Shown here one piece after another: positions 51,201 through 62,119 of a stretch of 64,000 nt of DNA (its first letter is position 1; every line of letters begins with the position of its first letter). A model generated the notes under the pieces. That model did not search any database. It was not told the origin of the DNA and saw only the letters and a list, made by a program, of their open reading frames with translations. Both the position numbers and the translations under genes were made by a program. The DNA comes from Cycas panzhihuaensis (lineage: Eukaryota; Cycadophyta), in assembly GCA_023213395.1 (NCBI GenBank), contig CM041465.1, positions 202,747,741 through 202,811,740 of the forward strand. The letters run 5' to 3'.

Positions 51201-52215
51201 TTACTTTAAATTCTTAGATAATGGCTTATTTATTATCTTCATATTGTATATTAATGACATATTGGTTGCAAGCAAGAGCATGACAGAAATCAATAAGCTA
51301 AAAGCTCAATTGGCTAGGGCTTTTGATATGGAGGATCTAGGAGCTGTAAAACAAATCTTAGGTATGGAGATATATAGAGACAGGAAAAATAGTAAGCTAT
51401 GGTTATCACAGTAGAAATATATAGAGAAGGTGCTAACCAGGTTTGGTATGGCAAATGTAAAACTAGTAAGTATCTTATTGGCTTCCCATTTCAAGCTTTC
51501 TTCGAGTATGAGTCCTAGTAATGAAGAAGAAAAGGATTATGTATCTCATGTGCCTTATGCCAGTGTAGTAGAAAGTTTGATGTATGCCATAGTATATACA
51601 AGACCTAAAATTTCACATGCAGTTGGTGAAGTTAGTAGGTTTATGATAAATCTAGGAAAGGAACATTAGGCAGAAGTAAAATAAGTGCTTTGGTATTTGA
51701 GATGCATAAGTGACTATTGCATCACCTTTGGAGGTATAAGTAATCAAGTTTGTGGATATGTTGATTTAAACTTTGCAGGAGATCTAGATAAGAGAAGGTC
51801 TACTTCAGATTTTATATTCACTCTTGCAAATGGTCTAGTTAGTTGGATATCAAAATTATAGAGCACAATTGTATTATCAACTACAAAACATGAATATATT
51901 GTTGTTGCACATGCTTGTAAAGAAGCAATATAGTTACAGGGTCTATTAGTTGAGCTTGGAAGGAAATAGGAAAAGGTAAAGGTATTTTGTGATAGTGAAA
52001 GTATCATTTATTTAGCAAAGAATCTAGCTTATCATAGTAGGACAAAGTATATTACTCTTAAGTACCATTTTATTAGTCAAGTTATGGAAGCAGGTGGAGT
52101 GGCACTTGAAAAGGTTAATACAAAACAAAATTATGCTGATATGTTCATAAACCTAGCATTATTAGAGAAGTTTAAATGATGTTTGACTTCTCTTGGCTTA
52201 CAAAAAAGGTGATGA
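48288..52215 (+). pseudogene. array unit C gag-pol (TNT1/Tork-like copia)
   Basis: The start ATG (48288-48290) is followed by a one-base loss that shifts the frame. The zinc knuckle reads YWHCNKTSHLKKDF, with both outer Cys lost. The protease DSG is intact (49154-49162, DSGASHH). The 49076-49777 frame is the longest open one of the array (233 codons) and joins protease to pre-integrase, with LWHQRLGYMSERGLK and YSDVWGLAP (first integrase Asp kept). RT (50550-51670) has YIND at 51247-51258, so one catalytic Asp is Asn. Shared stops lie at 50984-50986 and 51412-51414. RNase H extends to about 52190. Confidence 0.9.
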
Positions 52216-52248
52216 ATGGTCTAGAAAAGGTATCAAGTAAATTGTTGT

Positions 52249-52260
52249 CAAGGTGGAGAT
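52249..52260 (+). other. polypurine tract before LTR 4
   Basis: CAAGGTGGAGAT directly precedes TGTTAGATAA. The same tract, slightly changed, precedes LTRs 2 and 3. It would prime plus-strand DNA synthesis. Confidence 0.8.
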
Positions 52261-52920
52261 TGTTAGATAATGTTATAATAATATTTTGGAGGCTAAAATT
52301 TTAACAGGTTGGCAGTGTGATTTCCCCCCCCCAAACTTCCACAGGGGGTTCCAAGGGGGGCAGGAGCACCCCTTAGGCAGGGGGGTGTAGGGGAGTTGGA
52401 ATGCCTCTTGCAAAGAGGGGGTTCAGGGGTGATAGCCCTTAACCTTAAAAGCTAGCACTAAAAATCATACTAAATTGTAAAGAGAATTATGGCCATTCAC
52501 TCAAAATACCATAGATTCTATGGTCAAGATTTATGCCTTGTATGACTCTCTCATATAGCTCAATTTAGGGTGTTTTTTCTTTATGTTGATGGTGTTTGAT
52601 GTATTAGATGTACTATGAAGAGTTGGGTGGCTGGTTATTATTGCTGTGAGCATTCTACTATAGATTGTGTATATTTCTCTATTCTTTGATAATAAAGACT
52701 GATACCTTTCTTATGTGGATGTTTCCCCAGAACACTTCTAAGGTTTTACCACATTATATTGGGTTTATATATGATGCTTGGATTTCTTATTCATTTTATT
52801 ATATTATCTCTTGTTTAAGAACTTACATATTAAATTTTAGTTTCAATTCCTATAACTAGTTGTAAAATAATTTAGATCTTGGTGGCAGTTTGAAGTTATT
52901 AGGACCTTATCTTCTCAACA
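52261..52920 (+). repeat. array LTR 4
   Basis: 660 bp, TGTTAGATAATG to CTTCTCAACA, the only one of the four with both TG and CA intact. It is followed by the CCTCC duplication. Confidence 0.95.
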
Positions 52921-52929
52921 CCTCCTGCC

Positions 52930-54640
52930 TAAAGTCTTCCCATATATAAGCTCATCACGAGGTAGAATGTTGCCATCCGTACTATACAATAGCACTCAAT
53001 GATAGACTATATAGTGCTCCTATTTGAGTTAATGTCATCCTGTATAAGTGTTATCCCTCATCCTTAGTTTCCTTGAGCTCTATCTCTTATGTCCTCAACT
53101 CTACCCTCATATCCATGTAAAGATCTTGGGCTTGAAGAGTATGGCTATAATAATCAATATGATATCCCAACAGTCTATGATCTACTATGTTCTATGCTAG
53201 TGCCTCTCTGATATAGGAGCATAGGGGAATATCACCTATAGTGTCCTCTATACATCCCTCAAGATCACCATCTCATCACCTATCTAATAAAAACATATAA
53301 TTTATGATCAATCCCCTAGAATAAAAAGTCCTTAGAAAATAAAAGTATGATATGATGTGAGAAAAATCAATTAAACATCATACCTGATAACTTATTTCCT
53401 CTTATTAGCTTTACTCCTATCACCTCCTTGACTGATGGTACTCCCTCTGCCTATGACTCATGGGGAGCCTCCAAGGTAGCTTCACCCTCTCTTTCTCCAC
53501 TCTCTCTGCCTATACCTTGCCTATCTATTGAGCCTAGCTCCATGCTCTATATGGAGCATCCTCTACCTTCCATAGGTGCTTTACCCACTCTCCTAAGTAT
53601 CATACATCTCTCTCCAGCTCTTCTATTAGATGAGGCACCTCCTTTGCCTCCTCATCCTATCTCTCCACCACCCTTTCCATCTCTCCCACCTCATCCTCCT
53701 TTGTCTCATCCTCTCCCTCTCCCTTGTCTAACCATAAGAGCCTCCTCTGCTACTTCCCTCTCTGTGGCATCCATCTCATCATCACTCTATACTGGCAACC
53801 CTGCATATGCATCCTCTATGAGTTACTTCCTCTTCATCCTACTAAAAAGAGGGCTATGTCTACTCCTGGCTATAATTGTTAGTCTGTTATGGATCCTCAA
53901 TCTTATATGCCATATGTTCATCCTAAATCCATCATAGTTAGCTCCCTTGGTTCACCTCTTGGTCTCATAAGCAGAATATGATAATATAGCCAATACATCA
54001 ATATAGAGATGTATGAGAATCCTCCCCTCTCCATCCTCCTGATCTTGAATAACTAATGGCTAATATTATCCACTATATACTGTTCCCAGTTAATCTAGAT
54101 CCCCTACTTACACCTCCTCACTATGCTAGTCCACTAATCCAGAACCCCTATGAAATTTTTGGTTCTGATTATCCTATAAATAATGATCAAGGTGATGATC
54201 CTCCTAACCACAAGAATATCATTTTCTATCTAGATATCCTCCATTATTATCCTATGCTGGATAATCCGATCAATAAAACTTGTCAAATACTTCCTACATG
54301 CCATCTGGGACTCCTCGTCGGTCACCTAGATGAGCCTCACTTGCTCTCTATGCCAACTCACTCCCAGAATCCTCCCTATATCTCTTAGAGTTATATTTAT
54401 CTCTCTGATAGCCTATACTAAAAAAATGTTATGTCTTGCAACCCAACAACTAATGAAGTCATACAAGATCTCATGCTCCATGAATAATTAGGTTGATCCA
54501 CTAGCTCGTGAGAGTCTATATACTCTCAATATTGCCCATCATACCTCATCCAGCTAGTTGACTAGCTCTCTAATGGCCATCCCCTCATTTTCTCACATAT
54601 CCACTTTGTCCAAGGCCTGTATCATGTCATAAAGATCATG
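52930..54640 (-). pseudogene. antisense extra ORF in the 3' region of the Tat-like element
   Basis: The reverse strand from about 54640 to 53920 reads as one frame for roughly 240 codons, broken only by stops at places where Trp, Gln or Arg would fit. Segments include ALDKVDM, FMEHEILYDFISCWVARHN, ITLRDIGRILGVSWH, FIDRIIQHRIIMEDI and RMERGGFSYISILMYWLYYH. A Gly/Arg/Glu-rich stretch follows (53800-53620), then a Gln/Glu-rich helical stretch (53160-52950, for example SHTLQAQDLYMDMRVELRT). The layout resembles the 'putative plant transposon protein' or plant-mobile-domain type extra ORFs reported in antisense orientation downstream of integrase in Tat-lineage elements. That assignment is tentative. 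The opposite-strand Pro-rich frame at 53428-53937 is its shadow. Confidence 0.5.
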
Positions 54641-55419
54641 TTAGTTATTTTATTTATTTATTTATTTATTTTTCTTTAAGACTTTTCTAAGTAAAATTTA
54701 AAAGTGTAGTTGTATAACTAAAAACATGATTTTACAATTAAAAAACATCATTTCATAGTAAAAAACATAATTTCTTTCAAATGTCCTAAATTATAAAATC
54801 ATGTTTTTGGTTTTGTTCCCATGTTTTTTACTAGTTAATCATATTTTTAGTGCAGTGCTTGCACTTTTGGTATTATATTATTACATTTTTCAATCAAAAA
54901 CTTGAAAAAAATAAAAAATGATAATCCTAACTCACTGAGTATTTAGCTTTCTATTTCATACTATTGATGATGATCCTCTAGAGTTAATCCTCTATCAGAA
55001 TGAGTTTCTAAACACCTTAAAAATGAGAAAAATGACCTTTGGGTAGCTCCTTTCTTATACTTCCACTTGTGAAAATGAATTTCATTTCTTCTTAATATCC
55101 TTACAAATAAGGAGGGGCTTTTCTTTGTTTTCTTAGGCAGAATCTTTCTTAATTCCTATGGGGCCTATCAAAGTAGATTATACTCTTTTTTAGTTGCCAT
55201 TATTATTAAGTTTACCTCAGAACACTAGAAACTACTTATTTTTACTCTGATAGGTCCATTTATCATTCTTGAGATATGTTTACTTTTTTTTTTAGCTTAT
55301 CTTTTTTTGGAGACATGATCCATCACCTCACGCTCATTCTTTTTATGTGGATCATTGGTTTGGTCTATGAATACCTTACTCTAAACCTTCTTTCACCTAT
55401 TGATAAGCCTAAACTATGA
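54641..55419 (+). other. 3' region of the Tat-like element, second part
   Basis: No gene. It starts with a (TTTA)n run (about 54646-54672) and contains repeated AAAACAT(G/C/A)AT words. It ends in one unit of the CACCTATTGATAAGCCTAAACTATGA repeat that continues after copia 5. Confidence 0.55.
54721..54807. repeat. 14-bp perfect inverted repeat
   Basis: AAAACATGATTTTA (54721-54734) is the exact reverse complement of 54794-54807, with 59 bases between. Confidence 0.8.
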
Positions 55420-55424
55420 CAAGA

Positions 55425-55516
55425 TAAAGGAAAGATGGATCTAGAGAATAAATCACTCATATGCACACAATGGAAATGGGGAATGAAAAAGAGATGAAAC
55501 AAGATATGATAGCTCT
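55425..55516 (-). repeat. truncated 3' LTR of copia 5
   Basis: Aligns with 61803-61895 (GGATCTAG(A/G)GAATAAATCACTCA, then AAAAAGAGATGAAACAA) and then breaks off. The first dinucleotide is TA instead of TG. Confidence 0.85.
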
Positions 55517-55529
55517 TCTATCATATCTT
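55501..55529. repeat. perfect 12-bp hairpin at the LTR deletion junction
   Basis: AAGATATGATAG (55501-55512) and CTATCATATCTT (55518-55529) pair perfectly around a 5-base loop. The intact LTR has only the left arm, so the right arm arose with the deletion. Confidence 0.8.
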
Positions 55530-55930
55530 GATGGATCTTAATCAATAAAAAATCCACATGGCTTTATTGATTATCGACATGAAGGCCAATATGACTTGTT
55601 TTGGTGATATTTAATATTTCTAATAATTTTCTAAGCCATATCACCTCTTTGCTTGTCTCAAAAGTAGTAATATGTTTAGCTTTGGTAGTTAAATCAATAA
55701 TTATCTTCTACTATCTAGATCTCCATAATATTGGTGTTATTTAAAGAAATGTTACATACCCATATGTAGATCTTCTTGTATCTTTATCTTCTACAAAGTT
55801 TAAGTCTATGTATGTAAAAAACTTATATTCATTATTAGGTTCATACAACAAACCAAATTTGTTGGTTGTCTTTAGGTATTTTAACATTCAAACTACAACC
55901 TACTAGTGATTCTACTTAGGATTTGTCACG
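55530..55930 (-). pseudogene. copia 5 RNase H, C-terminus deleted
   Basis: The reverse strand reads GLLYEPNNEYKFFTYIDLNFVEDKDTRRSTYGYV (first Asp in YID), then IIIDLTTKAKHIT (usual EAEY, Glu now Lys), and TSKEVIWLRKLLEIL. HVDNQ at about 55570 fits the DN/S-Q-A acidic position. The last 60 or so residues of pol are missing because of the deletion at the hairpin junction. Confidence 0.8.
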
Positions 55931-56840
55931 AATCATGCAAGAATGCTAATAAAGTGTGCAATATCTAGCTTTGTGTTAGTAATGTAGATAAGATTACCTA
56001 CAAGTTTCTTATAAAATGTTTCATCTATCTCCATTGTATCACTATCAACTGAGAGTTTAGTATTAGGTTCCATAGGTAAAGCCACTAGTCGAGAATCTTC
56101 TAACTAAAACTTGGTTAGAAGATCATTGATGTATTTTTCTTAGGAGAGGAAAATTTTTCTATTCTTTTGTGTTACTTTAATTTCCAAGTAATATTTCATC
56201 AAACTAAGGTCAAACAATTTGAACGTTTTGCCAAGGTCCTTTTTCAGCCAGCTTATTGCCTATTCATTGTTACCTATTATTAGCATATCATCCACAAAGA
56301 TTATGAGATAAATGACTTTGTCCTTTTGGTGGTTAATGAATAGTGTTGCATCAATATCTTGATAGTCACAAACCTCATATCTAAGTTGCCTCATTCTTTT
56401 AGACTTGGTAAACTAAGCACGAGGGGCTTGTTTAAGGCCATATAAGGACTTTCTGAGTTTATAAACCTTATGCTCTTGACCTTTGATCTTGTATCCTTTT
56501 GGATGAGCCATGTAAATTTCTTCTTTAAGATCCCCATTAAGAAACATAGTCTTAATATCAAGCTGGTGGATTTTCTAGCCCTATTGAGCAACTAAGGCCA
56601 TAAGAGTTCTAATTGTAGGCCACTTGGTTGTAGGTGCAAAGACTTTACTGTAGTTGATGCCTTCCCTTTGTGTGAATCCTTTAGCTACCAACCTCACCTT
56701 ATGTTTTTCAAGGGTTCCATCTAATCTATATTTATTATTAAACACCTATTTATTTTGAACTACCTTTCTACCAAGTGGTAGATCAACAAACTCCTATGTA
56801 GTATTTTTTATGATAGATTGGTATTTTTCATTTACTACAT
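55931..56840 (-). pseudogene. copia 5 reverse transcriptase
   Basis: Reverse-strand blocks run in order: a K-VQNK-type start, LVAKGFTQREG at about 56690, [23 protein letters not shown] (56580-56510), [25 protein letters not shown] (catalytic FVDD, near 56280-56310), and SLMKYYLEIKVTQKNRKIFLSQEKYINDLL down to 56130. Trp and Gln stops occur (for example the TAG after VAQ at about 56585). Confidence 0.85.
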
Positions 56841-57700
56841 TTCTCCAAACTGTATGTTTTATAGGTTCCTAGTATGAGAAGGGCTCTTCATTAAGAGTAA
56901 GATGTAGTTCTATCGGTTGAAGCTCAATATATAATAATTCCTATATCCTTACTCTATGGGTACTTTGAGTGATAATTTTACCTACCTTATCTACTTGTAT
57001 GTCCTTATTAAGCTCACAGGCTTTATGAGATCCTCGAGTTGGGAATGAGATTCTTATTTTCTCAACTTTTTAGTTCTTATCTTGTTTATTAAAATGACCA
57101 TTTTATAAGGAGAATATTAATGCACCTGATGAAGATGGTCCTTCTACCATTGTATTGCCTTTGTCAACTCTGCTATCTTTAAAGGATAGTGTTGGATGTA
57201 CACTCATTGGTTCAGAGTCATAACTTGTATCCTCCGACACTCTATTATCAGCTTCTAATATTTGGAGTAATTTATATATGTCCCCCCCACACTCCTAACT
57301 AAATTTTATAATCTAAACATCATACTTAATAATATCATTATAGTGGCATGAGGGTATTTTGGAGTCTAGTCTAAGTAATTGATCCTTTGTCTCCATAAAA
57401 ATAACATCTTTAGTAATGATGATTTTTCATTATGAAGGTATAAAGCCTTATACATTTTCTTATCCATAGGGTATCCAACAAAGATGCCTTTAAGTGCCCT
57501 TGGTTGGAGTTTATTTCAATCTACATTTAGAATGTAGGCATAATATATAAAGCTAAAATTTTTGAAATAGTGAATAATGGGGGCTTGTCTTGACCAATTT
57601 TCATTAGGTGATTATCCTTCCTTTGATGGGCTAATAATATTGATGTAATAAATAACTATCTAGATAGCTTCAACCCATAGGTAGGTAGGTATATTTTTGT
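56841..57700 (-). pseudogene. copia 5 integrase C-terminus and linker
   Basis: Degraded segments of the region after the integrase core, with the KCIFVGYP-type motif around 57460-57500 (GYPMDKKMYKALYL-like) and an acidic linker around 57130-57270. A C-rich run lies at 57281-57290. No intact frame. Confidence 0.55.
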
Positions 57701-58230
57701 ATACTAACATGGCTTGATCCATGTTTATGATTGTTCTGTTCATGCACTTGGTTACTCTATTTTACTATAGGATGCCTACTACTATTGTTTGATGTTTAAT
57801 GCCATTGTCTTGAAGGTCATGTGAGATATATGCACCACCATTATCAATTTGTAGATATTTGAGTTGATAACCTGACTCTTTTTTAGTGTAGACCTTAAAT
57901 TCTTTGAATACATGGAAGGCTTTATCTTTCTTATATAGAAACACTATCCATAATTTCCTAGTGAAATCATCAATGAAAGAGATGTAATATAACTTGCCTT
58001 TCAATAAAGGAATGGGCATTAGTCTGCATAAATCAAAATGTACTAATTTTAATAGATGGCTTGATTTCCACTGACTTTTAGAAAATGATTTTTGATGAGA
58101 TTTGATAATGATATAAGCTTCACATTTGAAGGGCTTGGAGGAGAACTTTGGAATACTTGGAAGAGTGTTACAAAGATCTCTAAGTCTATTAATATGAACA
58201 TGGCCCATGCAAGCATGCCAAAGAGCTTCT
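57701..58230 (-). pseudogene. copia 5 pre-integrase and integrase core
   Basis: The 57765-58208 frame opens with MGHVHINRLRDL, the end of the zinc pre-integrase motif (a LWHACMGHVH-type start is at about 58215). FKCEAYIIIKSHQ follows, in which the second Cys of the C-x2-C pair is replaced. The core has HFDLCRLMPIP (first Asp), YYISFIDDFTRK and YLQIDNGGAYIS (second Asp). The Glu region lies beyond a stop near 57760 (RVTKCMN-type residues at about 57745). Confidence 0.85.
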
Positions 58231-58880
58231 AGTAATAATGTTAGGTGGGTTAGGATGGTGTTAAATGTAAATTCTTTATTGGAATAAGGGATTTGGGCAT
58301 AATAAGCTTTAGAAGATGGAGAGCTATTCAGTCAGAAGAGTTTTCTAGTGAGATGTCTAGTCAAGACCACTCAATCAGTTAGAGGGTGAATGACTTAGAG
58401 AGTCTAGTCATTTACAATTACACTCAGATTAAATCCATGAGAGATAAGTGTGGATAAGGAGAGTACGTTTTGTTTGAAATTAGATATGTATAAAACATTA
58501 AATAATGTAAAATCTCTTAAGCCTAGGAGTTTCAGACGAATGTTACTAATTCCTTCAACTAATTGTGATTTATCAACCATGTGAATAACTCCTTAAATAT
58601 TTGAGTTAAATGTTTGACATAGATTGTGATTGCACATCATATATTGAATTACTCCTATGTCCATGATCCATTATCTATCAATTGAGGTAATACTATTTAC
58701 AATTCTAATAGGAATTGGTATTGGTGAAGGGAATTCACAAGTGATATATCCATATCAAGCTTTAAAGTATTTCCATAGTTGGTTAATAGCATTTGATATT
58801 GAAGATCTCTCAATTCTTTGAAAGTATTCTTATATAAAACCTACATCACTAAAGGATTCTTCACAAGTTTCTTCAACATT
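58231..58880 (-). pseudogene. copia 5 protease region
   Basis: The reverse strand reads R-WIMDIGVIQYM at about 58640-58680, matching the WILDSGA protease active site with Ser replaced by Ile. DFTLFNVLYISNFKQNVLSLS follows at about 58520-58460, the conserved copia protease end. The segment to the left (58231-58450) joins protease to pre-integrase. Confidence 0.75.
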
Positions 58881-59780
58881 GTGAGCTCCATGTTTTGGTT
58901 AAAACTTAGCCAACTTATAAATGACAATTCTATAGTCTTTTGTAAAGTGTCCTTTATAGTTACAGTGATCACACATAATAGTTTGATTACTAGTCCCTAA
59001 AAGGGTACTGGTTTAGCTTGATTGTCTTACTTTTTATTAAGGTGGTCCTTGGCCTTAAGACTTTCAAGGTTGTGATTGAGGATTTACTTTACCTTATGGA
59101 CGATTTCCCTTGTTTCTTCCTCTTCCTCTTACTTGGTTATTTCCTCTGTCATGAAAGGGACTTTGATTTTTTGTATAGCAAGCTTCTTCTTCCACTTTAA
59201 AGGCAGCATCTAAAAGAGATTCAAAGGCAATAAAGTTAGTATCAAAGGTCTTGTCAAATTCTATAAACTTCTTAGCAAGTGCTTCAAAGTTGAGTGTCTT
59301 CAATGTTCCACTAGATTGAAGACTTCCAAGTAAGTTTTTATAATCAAGGACATGTAGACACAATTAGATCAAGAATGCCCAAGTGATATATTAGGTCATA
59401 AAATTTTTGTAAATTACTTATTTTATTTGTTGAAGGAGATTTATTATCTTATGAGCTCCTCCTTTCTACATTTTTAATTAATTTATTTTCAGAATAAGAT
59501 GAACAAAATCTAATTCTTACTTGGTATCAAAGTTCTTTTTAAAGACTTCAAGGACCTTCTAGGTTGTATCATGTTGCTCTTCATTAATTAAGTTATGTAA
59601 TGAGTGATTAGTAACCAAAAAAATTCTTGCGTAAATCTTTTCATCATCTATCTCACATTGTAGTTTGGTTGCAGCATCTATAAGAGCTATTAGAATAGTT
59701 TTATGGGAAGCAGGTGTTGTAGCTATTACAAGTATGATGGGTGTAGGCTGTAAGTGGAATCTACAAAGGCCTTTATACTT
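58881..59780 (-). pseudogene. copia 5 Gag with zinc knuckle
   Basis: Gag core segments (IALIDAATKLQCEIDDEKIYARIFLVTNHSL at about 59690-59590, then KVLEVFKKNFDTK) are followed by the 59094-59363 frame with LDYKNLLGSLQSSGTLKTLN and a basic RGRGRNKGNRP tail. The zinc knuckle reads CDHCNYKGHFTKDY at about 58935-58976, with the last Cys now Tyr. The start codon is not certain. Confidence 0.75.
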
Positions 59781-61788
59781 TGCAATATTTTTAACTCAAG
59801 TGTACAACAAATTCTAATTTCTTTACCTTTCAATATATAGTTAATGTTCTACTTAAATTGAGATAGCATGGAGATGATGAAGAAGTAGAATAGATGATAG
59901 AAGTATATGTCACTAACACATGTGGCTAGCATACCTAATGCAGTAAGGATACAAAAATAAATACTATGATGAGAAGGCAAGTAATAATTAATTATTTCAA
60001 TAACTATAAAGAATAAGTATAAGTAATGATGTAAGAATGAGGCCTACTGTAGAGTTGGTAAAGAGTGGTAATGTGTCATACCACTAACCTCTAACTTATA
60101 TCCAAATGTAGGTGAGGTTTTAATCCCTAAGGTTTCTAGTATATAATTAGGACTTTCACCTGCGATACCCACACTTATACTTAATGATAAAATCCAAGTC
60201 ACCGTAGAGCCCAAGTACTCCCAGTCCTTACCTAGTTTACTAATAAATAGCTATATACCTCCTCTGAACAGTCAAATAGTATGTGTGTATCCCACAACTA
60301 TGATAGATATTAGACTAGGTTGATTTTAATCTTGCATTAAGGTTTTAGTTATCCTGGCTGGTTATTAGGATAATCTTTGAAATGAGCCTATAGGTATAGC
60401 TAACCTATCACTCTACTAATATTCTGGTTAAGACTAAATCCAATATAAAACTCACACCTCCCTTAGGACTAGGACTTCAGCCAACCATAGTCTATTTCAA
60501 CTAAGGCAAGTATGTGCATAAGTCAGAATTGGTAATATAAATTGAATGTAATGGGTTTATTTTAGAGAATATGAAAATATGTTTATATTTATATTGCTAA
60601 AATAAATTGTTAATATGTTGATGCTTACTTTTATGCTTTTGTTTATCAATGTATATGCACATGAATCAATATGTAAAGATGCTAAATATAAACACTGAAT
60701 TTTGCTATGATCTAGGTGTTTTACTATTACAATAAGTTTTTTTATATTTTATATTTAAAAAATCCCTCTTTTTTTTTTTTGTTAAGAAAAGGACAAAAGA
60801 AAAAAAATTTAAAAATTTACTTCTAAACTTAAATTTTGAATAAGATAGAAAGTACTAAGAAAAGTAAGAGGAATTTGAATATTCTGTTAGAAACTTTTAT
60901 ATGGCCATGCAATCATATGAAATAGCCAAAATATTTTGGCTCAAAAATTCACTCTCCTAGATGATAGATCTCGCTATGGTGAGTCAAAACGTCTTCTGGT
61001 GAAGCTTCTGAAAATGAGCAAAAATAACTTAAATCTCGTTAAAACTCCTATAAGACTTTCCTTTGTAGACATCTAAATTTTGAAGAAATCTTTCTCTCTT
61101 ATACATTAAATTTGATAAAACTTGATTTGTTGAATTCCTTGAGGCTAGATCTACTAAAGCCCTCAATAAATTTTAACATGCATTGAAAATTTTAAGATTT
61201 TTTTTTAAAAAAGTAGTAAGATTAGGATTAACCAAACTTCTACTTTTTTAGGCTAATCAGGGCAGAATTTACAGACGATGTAGAAGACAAAAATATTTAT
61301 CTTGCTTGGGCATCCCTCCTTGAAAATTTTTAGCCAAAATAAATAACTTTTAATTTTTACCTCTTATAGGGCTAAACAACCTTTTTTTGAATGGTTTAGG
61401 CTTATTTTTGCCATCTATAAGCAGCTGAAAATTTACCCTATAACATTATAGCATATATTTTATAACTAACAATTAATTTATAATAAAAAATTAATAGAAT
61501 CTCCCCTAGTAAAATTTAAAATTAGCTACAAAGATTGATAAAAAACTAATTTTTTTTAGAAGCCTAAAGCTAGGAAAGCTTCTTCTAGCTAATAACTTTG
61601 ATCCTTAATAAACTTGCAAATAAATAGAGGATATTGAAACATGTTATAAATGAAATACAAGCTTTGCATGATAAAAAACTCTCAAAATTTTAAAAATAAT
61701 GAGTGCACTCTTAATACTTCACATTGAAGGTGAAGGAAAGGTAAAATAACTCCATGCAAGTGGAATGGAGTAAATAGATCCCCTTCTA
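59781..61788 (-). other. copia 5 long 5' leader
   Basis: About 2 kb between the primer site and Gag. No coding pattern. It is AT-rich from 60550 to 61700, with a T run at 60771-60780 and a less biased block at 60050-60560. Long leaders are unusual for copia elements, and copia 1 may have one too. Confidence 0.6.
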
Positions 61789-61800
61789 GCTCTGATACCG
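61789..61800 (-). other. primer-binding site of copia 5
   Basis: GCTCTGATACCG is the reverse complement of the tRNA-iMet site with one end mismatch, two bases inside the right LTR. Confidence 0.85.
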
Positions 61801-61802
61801 TA

Positions 61803-62114
61803 TGAAGGAAGGATGGATCTAGGGAATAAATCACTCACATATATACAATGGTAATGGAGAATAAAAAAGAGATGAAACAAAATATGAGAGCAAAGCTTGG
61901 AGGTGAGAATGAATAATGATTCCCTCATTGAGAATTCGCCTTTTATTATTGAGGGTGAGAATTAGGGTTAGGATTTTTCCACCTAATGACATAAACCTGA
62001 AATTATATCTAAATTCATATAAAGTACATTTTACTAAGAGACTAATGTTAATAATATATCCTAAGGTCACTTAAGTAATATACATAAATGACATTGATAC
62101 ATTAACCTCTTTCA
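61803..62114 (-). repeat. 5' LTR of copia 5
   Basis: 312 bp, TGAAGGAAGG to CTCTTTCA on the plus strand, followed by CAAGA. Confidence 0.92.
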
Positions 62115-62119
62115 CAAGA

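Larger units (their letters stand above)
37894..52920 (+). mobile_element. trimeric copia array: four LTRs alternating with three interiors
   Basis: Four LTRs (37894-38526, 42876-43531, 47560-48215, 52261-52920) alternate with three full-length copia interiors, all on the plus strand. Neighbouring units share one LTR. The bases CCTCC precede the first LTR (37889-37893) and follow the last (52921-52925). The whole array therefore has a single target-site duplication, and no duplication separates the units. Interior lengths agree closely: 4349, 4028 and 4045 bp. The difference of A equals an inserted solo LTR plus its duplication (303 bp), and that of B equals a 17-bp deletion. The family is TNT1/Tork-like copia. 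Multiplication by unequal recombination between LTRs is the simplest origin. Confidence 0.95.
55425..62114 (-). mobile_element. copia retrotransposon 5, minus strand, CAAGA target duplication
   Basis: CAAGA precedes the left LTR (55420-55424) and follows the right LTR (62115-62119). The right, 5' LTR is complete (312 bp) with a primer site just inside it. The left, 3' LTR is cut to about 90 bp by a deletion that also removed the end of pol. Between them the minus strand reads Gag, zinc knuckle, protease, pre-integrase, integrase, RT and RNase H in copia order. It sits inside the CCTATTAATGAG/TAAACTATGA repeats of the Tat-like 3' region. Confidence 0.93.

Noticed and set aside
38599-52215. A variant genetic code reading TAG or TAA as Gln
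   Set aside because: Stops also replace Trp and Arg codons, TGA occurs too, and frameshifts and lost catalytic residues are common. Decay explains all of this better.
53428-53937. 169-codon plus-strand Pro/Ser/Leu-rich frame with a hydrophobic end
   Set aside because: It lies opposite the antisense extra ORF, whose Gly/Arg/Glu-rich frame explains the Pro-rich complement. No motif or conserved start is visible.
55501-55529. Hairpin as a transcription terminator
   Set aside because: It has no following T run in a bacterial context, the sequence is a plant nuclear retrotransposon, and it coincides with a deletion junction.
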